NCBI GenBank assembly: GCA_902760595.1
Contig: CACWHI010000035.1
Coordinates: forward strand, 1-36,507
Origin: an uncultured Eubacteriales bacterium
Lineage (GTDB): Bacteria; Bacillota; Clostridia; Christensenellales; Aristaeellaceae
DNA length: 36,507 nt
Reading direction: 5' to 3'
This document shows positions 23,768 to 31,316 of this stretch, piece by piece. A program made the translations under genes and the position numbers. The notes beneath the pieces are model-generated. The model was not told where the DNA came from, did no database searches, and saw only the letters and a program-made list of their open reading frames with translations. How positions within the stretch are numbered: the stretch's first letter is position 1; each line of letters begins with the position of its first letter.

Positions 23768-25486
23768 TCACTGCCGCCCGCACTGCTCCTCTACCATGCC
23801 GTCCATCCAGGCGATGCGCCGTTCGGTGTACTCGCGGATATACTTGAGCTCGGCTTCAAAGTTCAGCTTATAGGAATTCTGCGCGGTCACATAGCTGGTG
23901 AAGGTGGGAAACTTCTCCATTTCGCGCCGGTCCGCGCCGGATTCGCTGATGATACTGAAATAGTTCTCAAAGTGCTTCATGATGCCGTCGGCGCTCAGCG
24001 GGCCTTCCCGCAGCTTCTGCCACAGCGTGTACGCGGTGCCTCGGAAATCCTGCGGGTTCTCCGCGAGCAGCCGGTCGAACAGGCGGTTGCTGATCAGCTG
24101 TCTGTCCTTGCTCCTGCGGGAGGAGTAGAGCCTTCCCAGGGAGGCGTCCATATCCCACGGGATCAGTTGGTAACGGTTGAAGCGCGGGTCCTGGTCGTCC
24201 AGGCGGGCGAAGCTCATGTTTTTGCGCATGTTGTCCGTCATATCCGCCGCGTTGGCAAACAGCCAGTAGAGGGCCAGGTTTTCCAGGTCCGCGTACCGCG
24301 TGATCTCTGCGGCGAATTCCTCAGGCGTTCCCTGGACGACCAGGCGAGTGAACTCGTAAAAGTCGTTCCAGTGGGCGGCGTAATCCACGCCGCTTCCTTT
24401 CGGATACCGCAGCTCGATATTGTACCATTTCTGCGGGTCTTCCTTGCCGGGCCTGTATTTCCCGAGGCTGACGAAGCCGGCGGGGCTGGCGCTGTTGCTG
24501 CCGGTTTCCCCGGTGCGGAAGAAGGAGCTGTTCCATTTGCCGCCGGGCTTGGCCAGGCCGAGCTGCCGGCGGTCCTGCTTTTCGCCCAGCACGTACAGCC
24601 CGCGGTAATGCGTACCGACGAACAGCTCCACATAGACGCCCCTGGTCGCGCCGGAGAGCGTCTGGTCCCAGGGCAGGCGGTAGATCTCGTGCCATACATC
24701 CATCAGCACGCGGTTGCGCATGCGCGAACGGTCGATATAGGCGCTGTCCAGCAGCCAGTCGCTGTCCTTCCGCAAACCCAACAGGGGCTGGTCCCATTTC
24801 TGGCCGTCCTTCATCAGGGAAAAATTATAGGGGTGCTTATCAGCAAAGCGGGCGGACGAGCCGCCCCTGCGGGAGACGACGCCGTCGTAAACGGTCAGCG
24901 GCGCTTCCAGGCCGTGAGCGAGGTAATCCGGGTCAAACACCGTCACTGTGCACGGATCGTCCACGTCCTTGTAGATGTTTCCGTCGTTTTTGATCTGGAT
25001 CACGGGAAGATTGGTGAACGTGAGCCGGATCATGCCGCGCTGCTGCTCGTTGGCGACACGCAGCTCCGCGACCTCCTTCAGCGGGACCGCCACCGGCTGG
25101 TCGGCGGAAAGCAGCACGCCGTTCACGCTGATGCTGGTGGGCTGGCGGATGCCTTCGAGACTCAGGCGCAGCGCGGGCGTTCCCTGTGCGTAGCTGACGG
25201 GGAAGAGCCACGTCGCCACCTGGGTGGTCTTTCTGATCAGGTGGCCTCGTTCGCCGGACAGGAGCGGCACGGCGATATCCCGGACGTATTTGCGGTGGTC
25301 CATCGCATAGGGCTGGTTGTCCGGAAGCGGCTCGGCCAGGTAGAGCAGCACCTGCTTCTCCGCCGGGACCGTATCCTCCGGCGGCTCAGCTTCTTCCCCA
25401 TACACAGGGAGTAAGCCCGCAGCCAGGCAGGCGCAGAGGAGGAGGCTCAAAAGCCGATACGCTGACGATCTGGTGAATGGACGCAT
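23768..25486 (-). CDS. Secreted CotH-family protein (CotH kinase domain), paralogue 1
   Basis: A 572-aa exported protein with a signal peptide (~residues 1-30), an N-terminal beta-rich domain (~45-200) and a CotH kinase domain (~205-460). CotH is an atypical protein kinase that phosphorylates spore-coat proteins in Bacillus; homologues occur in many secreted and cellulosome-linked proteins. Diagnostic parts are PYNFSLMKDG, the KDSDWLLDSAYIDRSRMRN helix, TRGVYVELFVG, YRGLYVLGEK, and the metal-binding PWDMDASLGR (443-452). AAGGAG precedes the ATG. It is the second of two tandem paralogues (26 nt apart), convergent with the VOC gene. Position 1 of the pair at 25513-27285 is closely similar along its whole length. 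Confidence 0.9.
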   Translation of the reverse strand: MRPFTRSSAYRLLSLLLCACLAAGLLPVYGEEAEPPEDTVPAEKQVLLYLAEPLPDNQPYAMDHRKYVRDIAVPLLSGERGHLIRKTTQVATWLFPVSYAQGTPALRLSLEGIRQPTSISVNGVLLSADQPVAVPLKEVAELRVANEQQRGMIRLTFTNLPVIQIKNDGNIYKDVDDPCTVTVFDPDYLAHGLEAPLTVYDGVVSRRGGSSARFADKHPYNFSLMKDGQKWDQPLLGLRKDSDWLLDSAYIDRSRMRNRVLMDVWHEIYRLPWDQTLSGATRGVYVELFVGTHYRGLYVLGEKQDRRQLGLAKPGGKWNSSFFRTGETGSNSASPAGFVSLGKYRPGKEDPQKWYNIELRYPKGSGVDYAAHWNDFYEFTRLVVQGTPEEFAAEITRYADLENLALYWLFANAADMTDNMRKNMSFARLDDQDPRFNRYQLIPWDMDASLGRLYSSRRSKDRQLISNRLFDRLLAENPQDFRGTAYTLWQKLREGPLSADGIMKHFENYFSIISESGADRREMEKFPTFTSYVTAQNSYKLNFEAELKYIREYTERRIAWMDGMVEEQCGRQ

Positions 25487-25512
25487 GTTTCCGCTCCTTG
25501 GTCGAGTCAGTA

Positions 25513-27285
25513 TTACGGGTCCGGGCGGCAGAGCTCTTCGATCTTCGTATCCAGCCAGGCGAGATGCTTTTCCGTATATTTCCGGATATATTTGAACTCC
25601 GCCTCAAAGTTCAGCTCGAAGGAGTAGCCTGCCTTGACGTAGCTTTTGAAGGTGGGGTGCTTGTCGATCTCGCGCCGGTCCGCGCCGGAGGCGTGGATGA
25701 TCTCATAATAATGATCGAAGTGGGCCATGATCCCGTCCAGGCTGAGGCTGGTCTCCTTCAGGGCCTGCCAGAGGGTGTACACGGTGGCGCGGAAATCGTG
25801 CGGGTTTTCGCTGATCAGCCGGTCGAACAGGCGGTTGGTGATCAGCTCCTCCACCCGGCTCGACTTGGAGGAATAATAGCGGCCGAGCGCGGAGTCCATA
25901 TCCCAGGGTACCAGGATAAATTTGTTGAAGCGCGGGTCGCGGTCGTCCAGGCGGGCGAAGGACATGTTCTTGCGCATATTGTCCGTGATGTCCGCGGCGT
26001 TGGCGAACAGCCAGTACCTGGCCAGGTTATCCAGATCGGCGTACTGCGTGATCCGTTCGGCGAATTCCTCCGGCGTTCCCCTGACCACCAGGCGCACGTA
26101 ATCGTAAAAATCAGCCCATTGCCCGGCGTAGGTGACGCCCTCGCCCTCCGGATAGCGCAGCCATACGTTGTACCAGCGCTGCGGGTCCGTCGCCATGGGC
26201 TTCTGCTTGCCGAGGCTGACGAAGCCGGCGGGGCTGCTGCCGTCCTTTCCCGTGTCGCCGGTGCGAAAAAAGCTGCTGTTCCACCTGCCGCCGGTCTTCG
26301 ACAGTCCCAGCTGCCGGCGGTCCTGCTTTTCGCCCAGCACGTACAGCCCGCGGTAAGCGTTGCCGACGAACAGCTCCACGTATACGCCCCGTGTCGCGCC
26401 GGACAGGGTCTGGTCCCAGGGCAGGCGGTAGATCTCGTGCCATATGTCCATCAGCACGCGGTTCCGCATGCGCGAGCGGTCGTTGAAGGCGCTGTCCAGC
26501 AGCCAGTCGCTGTCGTTCCTGAGGCCCAGCAGGCGCTGGTCGAGCTTCCGGCCGTCCTTCATCAGCGAGAAATTATAGGGGTGCTTGTCGGCGTAGCGCG
26601 AGGAGGAGCGTCCCCGGCGTGAGATGACCGCGTCGTAGGTGTTCACGGGCTCGGCGAGGCCGTGGGCGTGGTAGTCGGGGTCGGAGACCGTGACGGTGCA
26701 GGGGGTGTCGCGGTCCTTAAAGATGCTTTCGTCCGTTTCTACCTGAACGACCGGCAGGTTGGTGAACATCAGGCGGATGAGCCCGCGGCTTTTCGCGTTG
26801 GCGACGCGCAGCTCGGCCATTTCCATGAGCGGCACGGATACCGGCTGATCGGCGGACAGGGGGACGTTGTTGACGCTGACGCTGATGGGATCGCTGATCC
26901 CCTCCAGGCTCAGGTACAGGGTCGGCGTCCCCTGCGCGTAGCTGACGGGGAACAGCCACTGGTTGACCTGGGTGGTCTTCTTATAAATGAAGCCGTGCGC
27001 CTTGGAAAGCACCGGCACGGCGATATCCCGCTTGTACTCGGTGCCGCTTGTGGGGTACGGCAGATTGACGTCCATCGGCTCCGCCAGGCAGATCAGCACC
27101 CGCTTTTCCTCGGGCGCGTCTGTATCCGCGGCGGCTGTGCCGGCATCGCCGGAGAAGGAAATTTCATTGACCGGGGAAACGGCTGTTTCGCCGAGCGCAG
27201 GCCGCGGCGCAAACAGACCCGCCAGGAGGCAGGCGAGCAGGAGCAGGGCTGCGGGCCGGACGGCGTGAATCAAAAACCTGTGCAT
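25513..27285 (-). CDS. Secreted CotH-family protein (CotH kinase domain), paralogue 2
   Basis: A 590-aa exported paralogue of the preceding protein. It has a signal peptide (hydrophobic run then ALGETA), a ~30-residue longer N-terminal region, and the same beta-rich domain (FPVSYAQGTP, LSLEGI, SVN-VPLSADQPV). The CotH kinase domain holds YNFSLMKDGRK, KDSDWLL-like NDSDWLLDSAFNDRSRMRN, YRGLYVLGEKQDRRQLG and VPWDMDSALGRYYSS. Near-identical blocks show an in-place tandem duplication. ATG 27285 has GGGGG 6 nt upstream; TTG at 27291 is an alternative. Both proteins should act outside the cytoplasm, in contrast to a classic spore-coat role, so phosphorylation of surface proteins is a reasonable guess. 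Confidence 0.9.
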   Translation of the reverse strand: MHRFLIHAVRPAALLLLACLLAGLFAPRPALGETAVSPVNEISFSGDAGTAAADTDAPEEKRVLICLAEPMDVNLPYPTSGTEYKRDIAVPVLSKAHGFIYKKTTQVNQWLFPVSYAQGTPTLYLSLEGISDPISVSVNNVPLSADQPVSVPLMEMAELRVANAKSRGLIRLMFTNLPVVQVETDESIFKDRDTPCTVTVSDPDYHAHGLAEPVNTYDAVISRRGRSSSRYADKHPYNFSLMKDGRKLDQRLLGLRNDSDWLLDSAFNDRSRMRNRVLMDIWHEIYRLPWDQTLSGATRGVYVELFVGNAYRGLYVLGEKQDRRQLGLSKTGGRWNSSFFRTGDTGKDGSSPAGFVSLGKQKPMATDPQRWYNVWLRYPEGEGVTYAGQWADFYDYVRLVVRGTPEEFAERITQYADLDNLARYWLFANAADITDNMRKNMSFARLDDRDPRFNKFILVPWDMDSALGRYYSSKSSRVEELITNRLFDRLISENPHDFRATVYTLWQALKETSLSLDGIMAHFDHYYEIIHASGADRREIDKHPTFKSYVKAGYSFELNFEAEFKYIRKYTEKHLAWLDTKIEELCRPDP

Positions 27286-27354
27286 GTTCAACCCCCGAAG
27301 GCGGAGCAGGCTCCGCCGGATCAGCCGGCCTTGCGGGCAAGACCGGGCGAATGG

Positions 27355-27383
27355 ATTATACCATATGCCGGTTCACTTCGCAA
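27355..27383 (-). promoter_or_regulatory. Promoter of the cotH-like pair
   Basis: On the minus strand TTGCGA (27383-27378) and a perfect TATAAT (27360-27355) are 17 bp apart. The -35 box overlaps the last codons of the metallophosphoesterase gene. The leader contains a GCGGAG / CTCCGC hairpin (27301-27316). Confidence 0.75.
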
Positions 27384-28476
27384 TCATCAGGCTGATCTGC
27401 CGGACGTCCTCCGGGCAGTGCTCGAGCAGGCCGATGATCCAGTCCCGGACCACGGTCTTCGTTTCGATCCCGCGCCATTTCGCGCAGCTTTCATCCGCGA
27501 GCAGCCCGGCGCAGACGTCCGGGGTCAGCTCGCCGCTCACGTAACGCGTGAAAGCCGAGGCGAACCACCCGACCGCGGCCTCGTCGCCCTCGCAGGAGGT
27601 GCCCTGAAGGGTGCCGCGGGCCATCCGGACGCCCAGATCCCGGGCGGACCGCTCCATCCCGGCAAAGTAAGCGGAGGCTGTGTCGTAGAGCGCTTCGGTC
27701 TGCCAGCGGAAGCCTTCGGGTGAGATTTCCAGCGTTCCTGCCCAGCCGGGATAGGCGTGCGGCTGGCCGACGGTGATCTGGCGCAGCCCGTTTTCCTCGA
27801 CGGTAGCGAAGCCGTGGTCGTGCCCGCACAGGTAGAGCCGGACGCCGTGGGCACGCAGCGTGTCTGCCAGGCCGTCCGCGCCGGGCGTGCGCCGGCTGCG
27901 CTCCGCCGGAAGGATCGGATGATGCCCGCACGCGACGGCGGGCGTGCCTTCCGGCAGGGAGGACAGGACGCTGTCGAGCCAGGCGAGCGTCTCTTGCGTG
28001 ATCCCGCCGTCCGGCAGGACGCGGGACGCAGGACCGAGCTGGTTGGTGTCCAGGAGCAGGAAGCACGTGCCGCCCGCCGACATTACGGCGCAGCTCGCGG
28101 TGACCCCGTCCCGGCTGAAGGAACGCTCCCAGCCGAAGGCCGCGTACTCCCGCGCGAACTCCTGCCGGCCGAAGCCGGAGGTATAATCGTGGTTTCCGGG
28201 GATCATCAGCACCTCCGCCCCGGCCGCCTGCGCGATGGAGCGCGCGAAGGCCGTGACGGCAATGTGCTCCTCCGTCCGGCCGTTGTTGGTGTTATCGCCC
28301 AGGAACAGCACCGTGCCGCAGACAGAGGCAGCCTGCCGCACCGCATCCATGGTCTCTGTGTACGCGGCCGTGTCGGCGGTCATATGCGTATCGGAAATGA
28401 CCATGACGCTCTCCGCCGACGCGCGGACAGCCACGCACAGAATGGCCAGCAGCCATAAAACACGCCTGAGCTCCAT
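27373..28476 (-). CDS. Secreted calcineurin-like metallophosphoesterase
   Basis: A 367-aa exported phosphoesterase. Signal peptide residues 1-21 (VRASA site). The dimetal motifs are complete: D29-x-H31 (VISDTHM), GD61N, GN95HD, GH185H and GH219DH. After the ~250-residue catalytic domain comes a helical C-terminal region (~265-367), possibly a substrate or surface-binding part. Substrate cannot be assigned; candidates are phosphodiesters or nucleotides. ATG 28476 has GGAGG 7 nt upstream and starts the signal peptide; the reading frame stays open much further upstream (to 28779) but that part overlaps the divergent promoters and looks non-coding. Same strand as and directly upstream of the two CotH genes. 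Confidence 0.92.
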   Translation of the reverse strand: MELRRVLWLLAILCVAVRASAESVMVISDTHMTADTAAYTETMDAVRQAASVCGTVLFLGDNTNNGRTEEHIAVTAFARSIAQAAGAEVLMIPGNHDYTSGFGRQEFAREYAAFGWERSFSRDGVTASCAVMSAGGTCFLLLDTNQLGPASRVLPDGGITQETLAWLDSVLSSLPEGTPAVACGHHPILPAERSRRTPGADGLADTLRAHGVRLYLCGHDHGFATVEENGLRQITVGQPHAYPGWAGTLEISPEGFRWQTEALYDTASAYFAGMERSARDLGVRMARGTLQGTSCEGDEAAVGWFASAFTRYVSGELTPDVCAGLLADESCAKWRGIETKTVVRDWIIGLLEHCPEDVRQISLMIAK

Positions 28477-28507
28477 CGGAACGCCTCCTCGCGCTGGGGA
28501 TTGTGTT

Positions 28508-28536
28508 ATTCTATCATGGATGAGGCGGATGGGCAA
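28508..28536 (-). promoter_or_regulatory. Promoter of the metallophosphoesterase gene
   Basis: On the minus strand TTGCCC (28536-28531) and TAGAAT (28513-28508), 17 bp apart, 31 nt before the ATG. It is divergent from the QueT promoter, with 15 bp between the two -35 boxes. Confidence 0.72.
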
Positions 28537-28551
28537 CCTTTCGCCGCGGTC

Positions 28552-28580
28552 TTGTCTGAGTCCGCGGAATATGGTACAAT
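28552..28580 (+). promoter_or_regulatory. Promoter of the queT-like gene
   Basis: TTGTCT (28552-28557) and TACAAT (28575-28580) with a 17-bp spacer, 36 nt before the ATG. No preQ1 riboswitch fold was found in this short leader. Confidence 0.75.
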
Positions 28581-28616
28581 CAGAGCGTAACCAATCCTGC
28601 TTGAGAGGCTTCTGTG

Positions 28617-29117
28617 ATGCTGGAAAAGATGATGAACACCCGTTCCCTTTGCATCGGCGCGGCCATTGCCGGCCTGTACGCGGCGCTGACGCTGCTGCTG
28701 GCGCCGATCTCCTACGGCAACCTGCAGTGCAGGGTCTCCGAGGCGCTGACGCTGCTGCCGGTGGTCTTTCCCGAGGCAATCCCCGGCCTCACGGTCGGCT
28801 GCCTGATCGCAAACCTGATCGGCTCCAGCACGCCCTGGGATATCGTTTTCGGCACGCTCGCGACGCTGCTGGCCGCGCTGCTGACCTGGGCGACCCGGCA
28901 TACGCGCTGGACCCGGCTGCGGCTGCCGATCCTCTCCGCTGTCTGGCCTGTGGCGGTGAACGCGCTGATCGTAGGGACTGTGCTCAGCCTGACGCTGCAC
29001 CTGCCGCTGCTCATGACCATGCTGGAGGTCGGGGTGGGTGAAGCGGCCGCGCTGTGCCTCGGCCTTCTGCTCTTCCCGGCCATGGAGCGGGTGGAGAGGC
29101 TCCCCTTCATGCATTGA
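28617..29117 (+). CDS. queT: QueT family membrane protein (ECF-type queuosine-precursor transporter S component)
   Basis: A 166-aa hydrophobic protein with five or six membrane segments. The YGNLQCRVSEALTLLPVVFPEAIPGLTVGCLIANLIG block is the hallmark of the QueT family (usually Y-x-x-x-Q-x-R-[VI]-S-E-A-L), followed by the DIVFGTLATLLAALLTW segment. QueT proteins are predicted substrate-binding subunits of energy-coupling-factor importers for queuosine precursors; the shared EcfA/EcfT parts would be encoded elsewhere. The ATG at 28617 follows GAGAGG by about 9 nt; GTG 28614 and later ATGs at 28629/28632 are alternatives. Monocistronic as far as visible. Confidence 0.88.
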   Translation: MLEKMMNTRSLCIGAAIAGLYAALTLLLAPISYGNLQCRVSEALTLLPVVFPEAIPGLTVGCLIANLIGSSTPWDIVFGTLATLLAALLTWATRHTRWTRLRLPILSAVWPVAVNALIVGTVLSLTLHLPLLMTMLEVGVGEAAALCLGLLLFPAMERVERLPFMH

Positions 29118-29147
29118 GCGGCATGACGGTGTCTGCCTTTTTTCTGT

Positions 29148-29176
29148 TTGACTGTACACGCTGATTTTGCTATACT
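29148..29176 (+). promoter_or_regulatory. Promoter of the acyltransferase-like gene
   Basis: TTGACT (29148-29153) and TATACT (29171-29176) with a 17-bp spacer, 31 nt before the ATG. Confidence 0.8.
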
Positions 29177-29207
29177 TGAAACAGCATATAGATCAAGGAG
29201 GTTCAGC

Positions 29208-30095
29208 ATGTTTGGACGACGTTCGGACGGATACCTGATCAGAAATATCGATCCTATCGTGGCGCTGATGCCGCATATCATGTCGGAGCGGAACGACGCG
29301 ATGGTGCAGCTGGAGTACGAGATCGATTACGGCAGGCTGGCCAGGTATGTGGTCAGCAAAGAGCAGGAGGGTGTGAAGCTGACCTTCATGGACGTGGTGA
29401 TCGCCGCCTTTGTGCGCACCATCGCGGAGCTGCCGGAGCTGAACCGCTTCATCATCAATAAGCGTGTGTACGCCCGCAAAACGCTGTCCGTGTCCTTCGC
29501 GGTGCTCCGCTCCAACGGCGAGAACGTGTCGGACGTGGACGAGAACACCACCAAGTGCTATTTCGACCCCCACGATACGATCTATGACGTGGCCCGGCGC
29601 ATGAACGAGGTCATCGAGGAAGCCCGCAAGCCCGACGCGGACAACGCGACCATGAAGGTGGCGTCCAAACTGCTCAAGTCCTTCATCTGCCGCCCGGCGG
29701 TGACGGTGCTCAAGTGGATGGACCGGCACGGCATGCTGCCGAAGATGATCATCGACGCCAGCCCCTTCCATACCAGCCTCTTCCTGACCAACAACGCCTC
29801 GGTGGGCCTGCCGGCGGTATTCCACCACATCTACAACTTCGGCTCCACTACCATGTTCTGGAGCATGGGCGCGCCGCGCAAGAAGATCGACCTGGACAGG
29901 GACGGCAAACCGATCCGCGCTCGCGTCATGCCCATCGGCGTCACGGTGGACGAGCGCGTGGCGGCAGGCCGCGTGTTCGGCATGATGATCGCGCGGATGA
30001 TGCGCTATTTCGCCGATCCCTCCCTGCTGGAGAAGCCGGTCGAGGCCGTCAACTGGGACGAGGGGCATACTGTCACCGTCCCGGGCCAGGCTTGA
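29208..30095 (+). CDS. 2-oxoacid dehydrogenase E2 / CAT-fold acyltransferase-like protein lacking catalytic residues
   Basis: A 295-aa protein resembling only the catalytic domain of dihydrolipoyl acyltransferases. There is no lipoyl domain or E1/E3-binding domain, and no E1 or E3 genes nearby. Fold landmarks: IVALMPHIMSERNDAM, KLTFMDVVIAAFVRTIAELPELNRFI, FAVLRSN, SPFHTSLFLTNNASVGLPAVFHHIYNFG. At the normal active site DHRxxDG the sequence is D248-E-R-V-A-A-G254: His is replaced by Glu and the Asp by Ala. It is therefore unlikely to transfer acyl groups by the usual mechanism and may be a structural or binding protein. AAGGAGG precedes ATG 29208 at 6 nt. Confidence 0.82.
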   Translation: MFGRRSDGYLIRNIDPIVALMPHIMSERNDAMVQLEYEIDYGRLARYVVSKEQEGVKLTFMDVVIAAFVRTIAELPELNRFIINKRVYARKTLSVSFAVLRSNGENVSDVDENTTKCYFDPHDTIYDVARRMNEVIEEARKPDADNATMKVASKLLKSFICRPAVTVLKWMDRHGMLPKMIIDASPFHTSLFLTNNASVGLPAVFHHIYNFGSTTMFWSMGAPRKKIDLDRDGKPIRARVMPIGVTVDERVAAGRVFGMMIARMMRYFADPSLLEKPVEAVNWDEGHTVTVPGQA

Positions 30096-30120
30096 CGCCC
30101 CGCGTAAAATCGCCTAGAAT
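30092..30120 (+). promoter_or_regulatory. Promoter of the kduI operon
   Basis: TTGACG (30092-30097) and TAGAAT (30115-30120) are 17 bp apart. The -35 box overlaps the stop codon of the preceding gene. Confidence 0.78.
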
Positions 30121-30153
30121 GGAACAAGCAATATAAAAGGAGGACTCATTCCC

Positions 30154-30996
30154 ATGGACATCCGCTATTCCTGCAACCAGCGCGACTTCAAACGCTACAC
30201 GACCGAGGAGACCCGCAAGGAATTCCTGATCGAGAACCTGTTCACCCCCGACACCGTGAACGCGGTATACAGCCACGTGGACCGCATGGTCACGCTGGGG
30301 ATCATGCCGGTCCATGAGGTGGTGCCGCTGGACAAGGGCATCGACATCTGGCACAACTTCGGCACCGAATACTTCCTGGAGCGCCGTGAGCTGGGCCTGT
30401 TCAACGTGGGCGGCAGCGGAAAGGTGACCGCGGATGAGAACGTGTACGAGCTGGGCTATAAGGACTGCCTGTACCTGACCCGCGGCGCGAAGTATGTCGC
30501 CTTCCAGTCTGACGACCCGAAGAACCCCGCCAAGTTCTACATCGTCTCCGCGCCCGCGCACTGCAGCTATGAGAACAGGCTCATCAGGATCGCGGACGCC
30601 GCTAAGAAGCCGCTGGGCGCGCTGGAGACCAGCAACAAGCGCGTCATCAACCAGTTCATCCACCCCTCCGTGCTCAAAACCTGCCAGCTCTCCATGGGCA
30701 TGACCGTGCTGGAGCCCGGCTCTGTCTGGAACACCATGCCCGCGCATACCCATGAGCGCCGCATGGAGGTCTATTTCTACTTTGAGGTGCCCGAGAACCA
30801 GGTGGTCTTCCACATGATGGGCGAGGGCCAGGAGACCCGCCACATCGTGATGCAGAACGAGCAGGCCGTCATCAGCCCGTCCTGGTCCATCCACGCCGGC
30901 GCAGGCACCAGCAACTATACCTTCATCTGGGCCATGGGCGGCGAGAACCAGGCCTTCGACGATATGGACGAGATCCCGACGACGGAGCTCAGGTAA
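30154..30996 (+). CDS. kduI: 5-dehydro-4-deoxy-D-glucuronate isomerase (KduI)
   Basis: Converts 5-keto-4-deoxyuronate, formed from unsaturated uronates released by pectin or glycosaminoglycan lyases, to 3-deoxy-D-glycero-2,5-hexodiulosonate. The 280-aa cupin-fold protein has the zinc ligands H198, H200 and E205 in PAHTHERRMEVY and H247 in SWSIHAG. The N-terminal RYTTEETRKEFLIENLF and GIMPVHEVVPL stretches are also typical. AAAGGAGG precedes the ATG. It opens a same-strand run to kduD and beyond; a 94-nt gap with a dispersed repeat follows. Confidence 0.96.
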   Translation: MDIRYSCNQRDFKRYTTEETRKEFLIENLFTPDTVNAVYSHVDRMVTLGIMPVHEVVPLDKGIDIWHNFGTEYFLERRELGLFNVGGSGKVTADENVYELGYKDCLYLTRGAKYVAFQSDDPKNPAKFYIVSAPAHCSYENRLIRIADAAKKPLGALETSNKRVINQFIHPSVLKTCQLSMGMTVLEPGSVWNTMPAHTHERRMEVYFYFEVPENQVVFHMMGEGQETRHIVMQNEQAVISPSWSIHAGAGTSNYTFIWAMGGENQAFDDMDEIPTTELR

Positions 30997-31027
30997 AGAG
31001 TGAAGTGTGAAGAGCGGAGAGTGGAGC
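30994..31027 (+). repeat. Dispersed GAGTGAAG-type repeat after kduI
   Basis: Begins at the kduI stop codon. It matches 36317-36351, which spans the ROK gene stop, at most positions (TAAAGAGTGAAG, TGAAGAG, GGA, AGTGGAGC blocks). Similar GTGAGGA units form the inverted repeat at 9462-9577. Confidence 0.65.
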
Positions 31028-31104
31028 GGAACTATGCGATCGTCTACTCATCCGCAGTCACGATGAATCAGCTGAAGAAGGAACGATCCGATGAAGGAAT
31101 ATAA
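31021..31104 (+). CDS. Possible 27-residue peptide upstream of the DUF4177 gene
   Basis: From a GTG at 31021 a 27-codon frame (NYAIVYSSAVT... near the start) runs to TAA 31102-31104 and overlaps the next start by 14 nt. The YAIVYSS stretch resembles the first beta strand of flavodoxin-like or DUF3343-like proteins, so it may be a remnant. A GGAGA sequence upstream is a weak ribosome site inside the repeat. Too short for a firm call. Confidence 0.2.
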   Translation: MERNYAIVYSSAVTMNQLKKERSDEGI

Positions 31105-31276
31105 ACTGGTTTACCTGAACAAGGGCCTCAAGTTTTCCCGTGATAAGGAAATCCAGCAGGCGGAGGACCTGATCAACCGGTATGTTTCCGAGGGCTGGAC
31201 TCTGCAGCAGATCGCCACGCCGGGCGACGATATGGGCGCGATGATCGGCGTGTTTTATAAGGAAAGCAAGCTGTAA
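31091..31276 (+). CDS. DUF4177 family small protein
   Basis: A 61-aa soluble protein matching the DUF4177 pattern: MKEYKLVYLN opening strand, a central helix with AEDLINRYVSEGWTLQQI (the family's N-x-x-x-x-E-G-W), and a closing GVFYKE strand. Function unknown; such proteins are usually single-domain alpha/beta. AAGGAA lies upstream of the ATG. It sits between kduI and kduD on the same strand, 40 nt before kduD, so it is probably cotranscribed with uronate catabolism. Confidence 0.8.
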   Translation: MKEYKLVYLNKGLKFSRDKEIQQAEDLINRYVSEGWTLQQIATPGDDMGAMIGVFYKESKL

Positions 31277-31316
31277 TCTTAGGCTTTACAGAATCATTAT
31301 AAGGAGGAAACACAGC

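Noticed and set aside
28552-28616. preQ1 riboswitch upstream of the queT-like gene
   Set aside because: The leader after the promoter is about 30 nt and lacks the preQ1-I pattern.
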